Part shown: positions 41,866-41,946 of the stretch, piece by piece
Numbering within the stretch: the stretch's first letter is position 1
Layout: the number at the start of each line of letters is the position of its first letter
Origin: Nitrospinota bacterium
Lineage (GTDB): Bacteria; Nitrospinota; Nitrospinia; Nitrospinales; Nitrospinaceae
Length of the DNA: 41,946 nucleotides
Direction of reading: 5' to 3'
Assembly: GCA_029879645.1 (NCBI GenBank)
Contig: JAOUPX010000015.1
Coordinates: 1-41,946, forward strand
The notes under the pieces: model-generated
The model's input: the letters and a program-made list of their open reading frames with translations, nothing else
Database searches by the model: none
What the model was told of the DNA's origin: nothing
Made by a program: the position numbers and the translations under genes

Positions 41866-41946
41866 TTAGCGGGAGGAAGAGGGCAGGCAGAACGCATACA
41901 CCAGCAGAAATCCCAAAAAGAAACCGATAAACAACGTCCAGAAAAT
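41866..41946 (-). CDS. C-terminal end of a membrane protein, cut by the window edge
   Basis: The minus strand gives 26 residues from the edge to TAA at 41866-41868: IFWTLFIGFFLGFLLVYAF followed by CLPSSSR. A single hydrophobic helix and an open frame to the edge support a partial gene. Nothing more can be said of its family. Confidence 0.5.
   Translation of the reverse strand: MFWTLFIGFFLGFLLVYAFCLPSSSR

Overview
The window is an ordinary, gene-dense stretch of a Gram-negative bacterial chromosome with a few accessory insertions. The outer-membrane traits are lipobox lipoproteins, a LysM/M23 envelope peptidase, a LolB-like lipoprotein, an LpxO-like lipid A hydroxylase and an ExeA-type ATPase with a peptidoglycan-binding domain. 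MqnA implies menaquinone made by the futalosine route. The ispE / tRNA-Gln / prs / rplY / pth order, the K+-dependent membrane pyrophosphatase and many non-ATG starts fit a deltaproteobacterium-like or Nitrospinota-like lineage. That placement is an inference from gene content, not a demonstrated identity. I see no phage, transposase or CRISPR array.

Layout. 1-2700: the 5' end of apt, then an M23 peptidase gene and a divergent FG-GAP lipoprotein gene, bounded on both sides by the same two palindromic repeats in mirror order. 2729-8564: a J-like/ExeA/peptidoglycan-binding fusion, yacG, a periplasmic DsrE-like protein and several small uncharacterised envelope proteins. 8584-12276: glyQ without glyS, an A+T-rich gap, a class II Fic gene, an LpxO-like hydroxylase and tRNA-Leu(CAG). 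12430-12695: a 59-residue gene with its own good promoter and a dyad. 12704-25209: housekeeping genes (LPG-synthase-type membrane protein, ribF, UbiA prenyltransferase, tatB, two DUF2231 proteins, a TrmH methylase, a cNMP-binding protein, dus, an RluA-type synthase, AlgH, an LRR protein, hisI-hisG, mqnA). 25283-33884: one long minus-strand block reading TPR/DUF721 fusion, LolB-like lipoprotein, ispE, tRNA-Gln(TTG), prs, rplY, pth, hppA. 34081-41946: a GT-C glycosyltransferase, then a TetR-headed redox gene set, a secreted protein, htpX, a HAD hydrolase and two small membrane proteins.

The most system-like part is 35629-39043. A TetR regulator is followed by a DsrE-like protein, thioredoxin, an SDR lacking the usual catalytic tyrosine, a flavin-type PNPOx-fold protein and a SnoaL-like protein. 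Almost all have strong Shine-Dalgarno sites. A 16-bp near-palindrome occurs three times, each time 4-5 bases after a -35-like hexamer, in front of tetR, dsrE and the SDR gene. This looks like an autoregulated, inducible regulon for a reactive sulfur, electrophile or oxidant signal; the ligand and reaction are unknown.

Other points for a second look are the in-frame joining of a DUF721 (DciA-like) domain to a TPR lipoprotein with an internal lipobox, the J-like domain without HPD on the ExeA ATPase, the inverted composite repeats around 154-2694, and a possible leaderless glyQ transcript.
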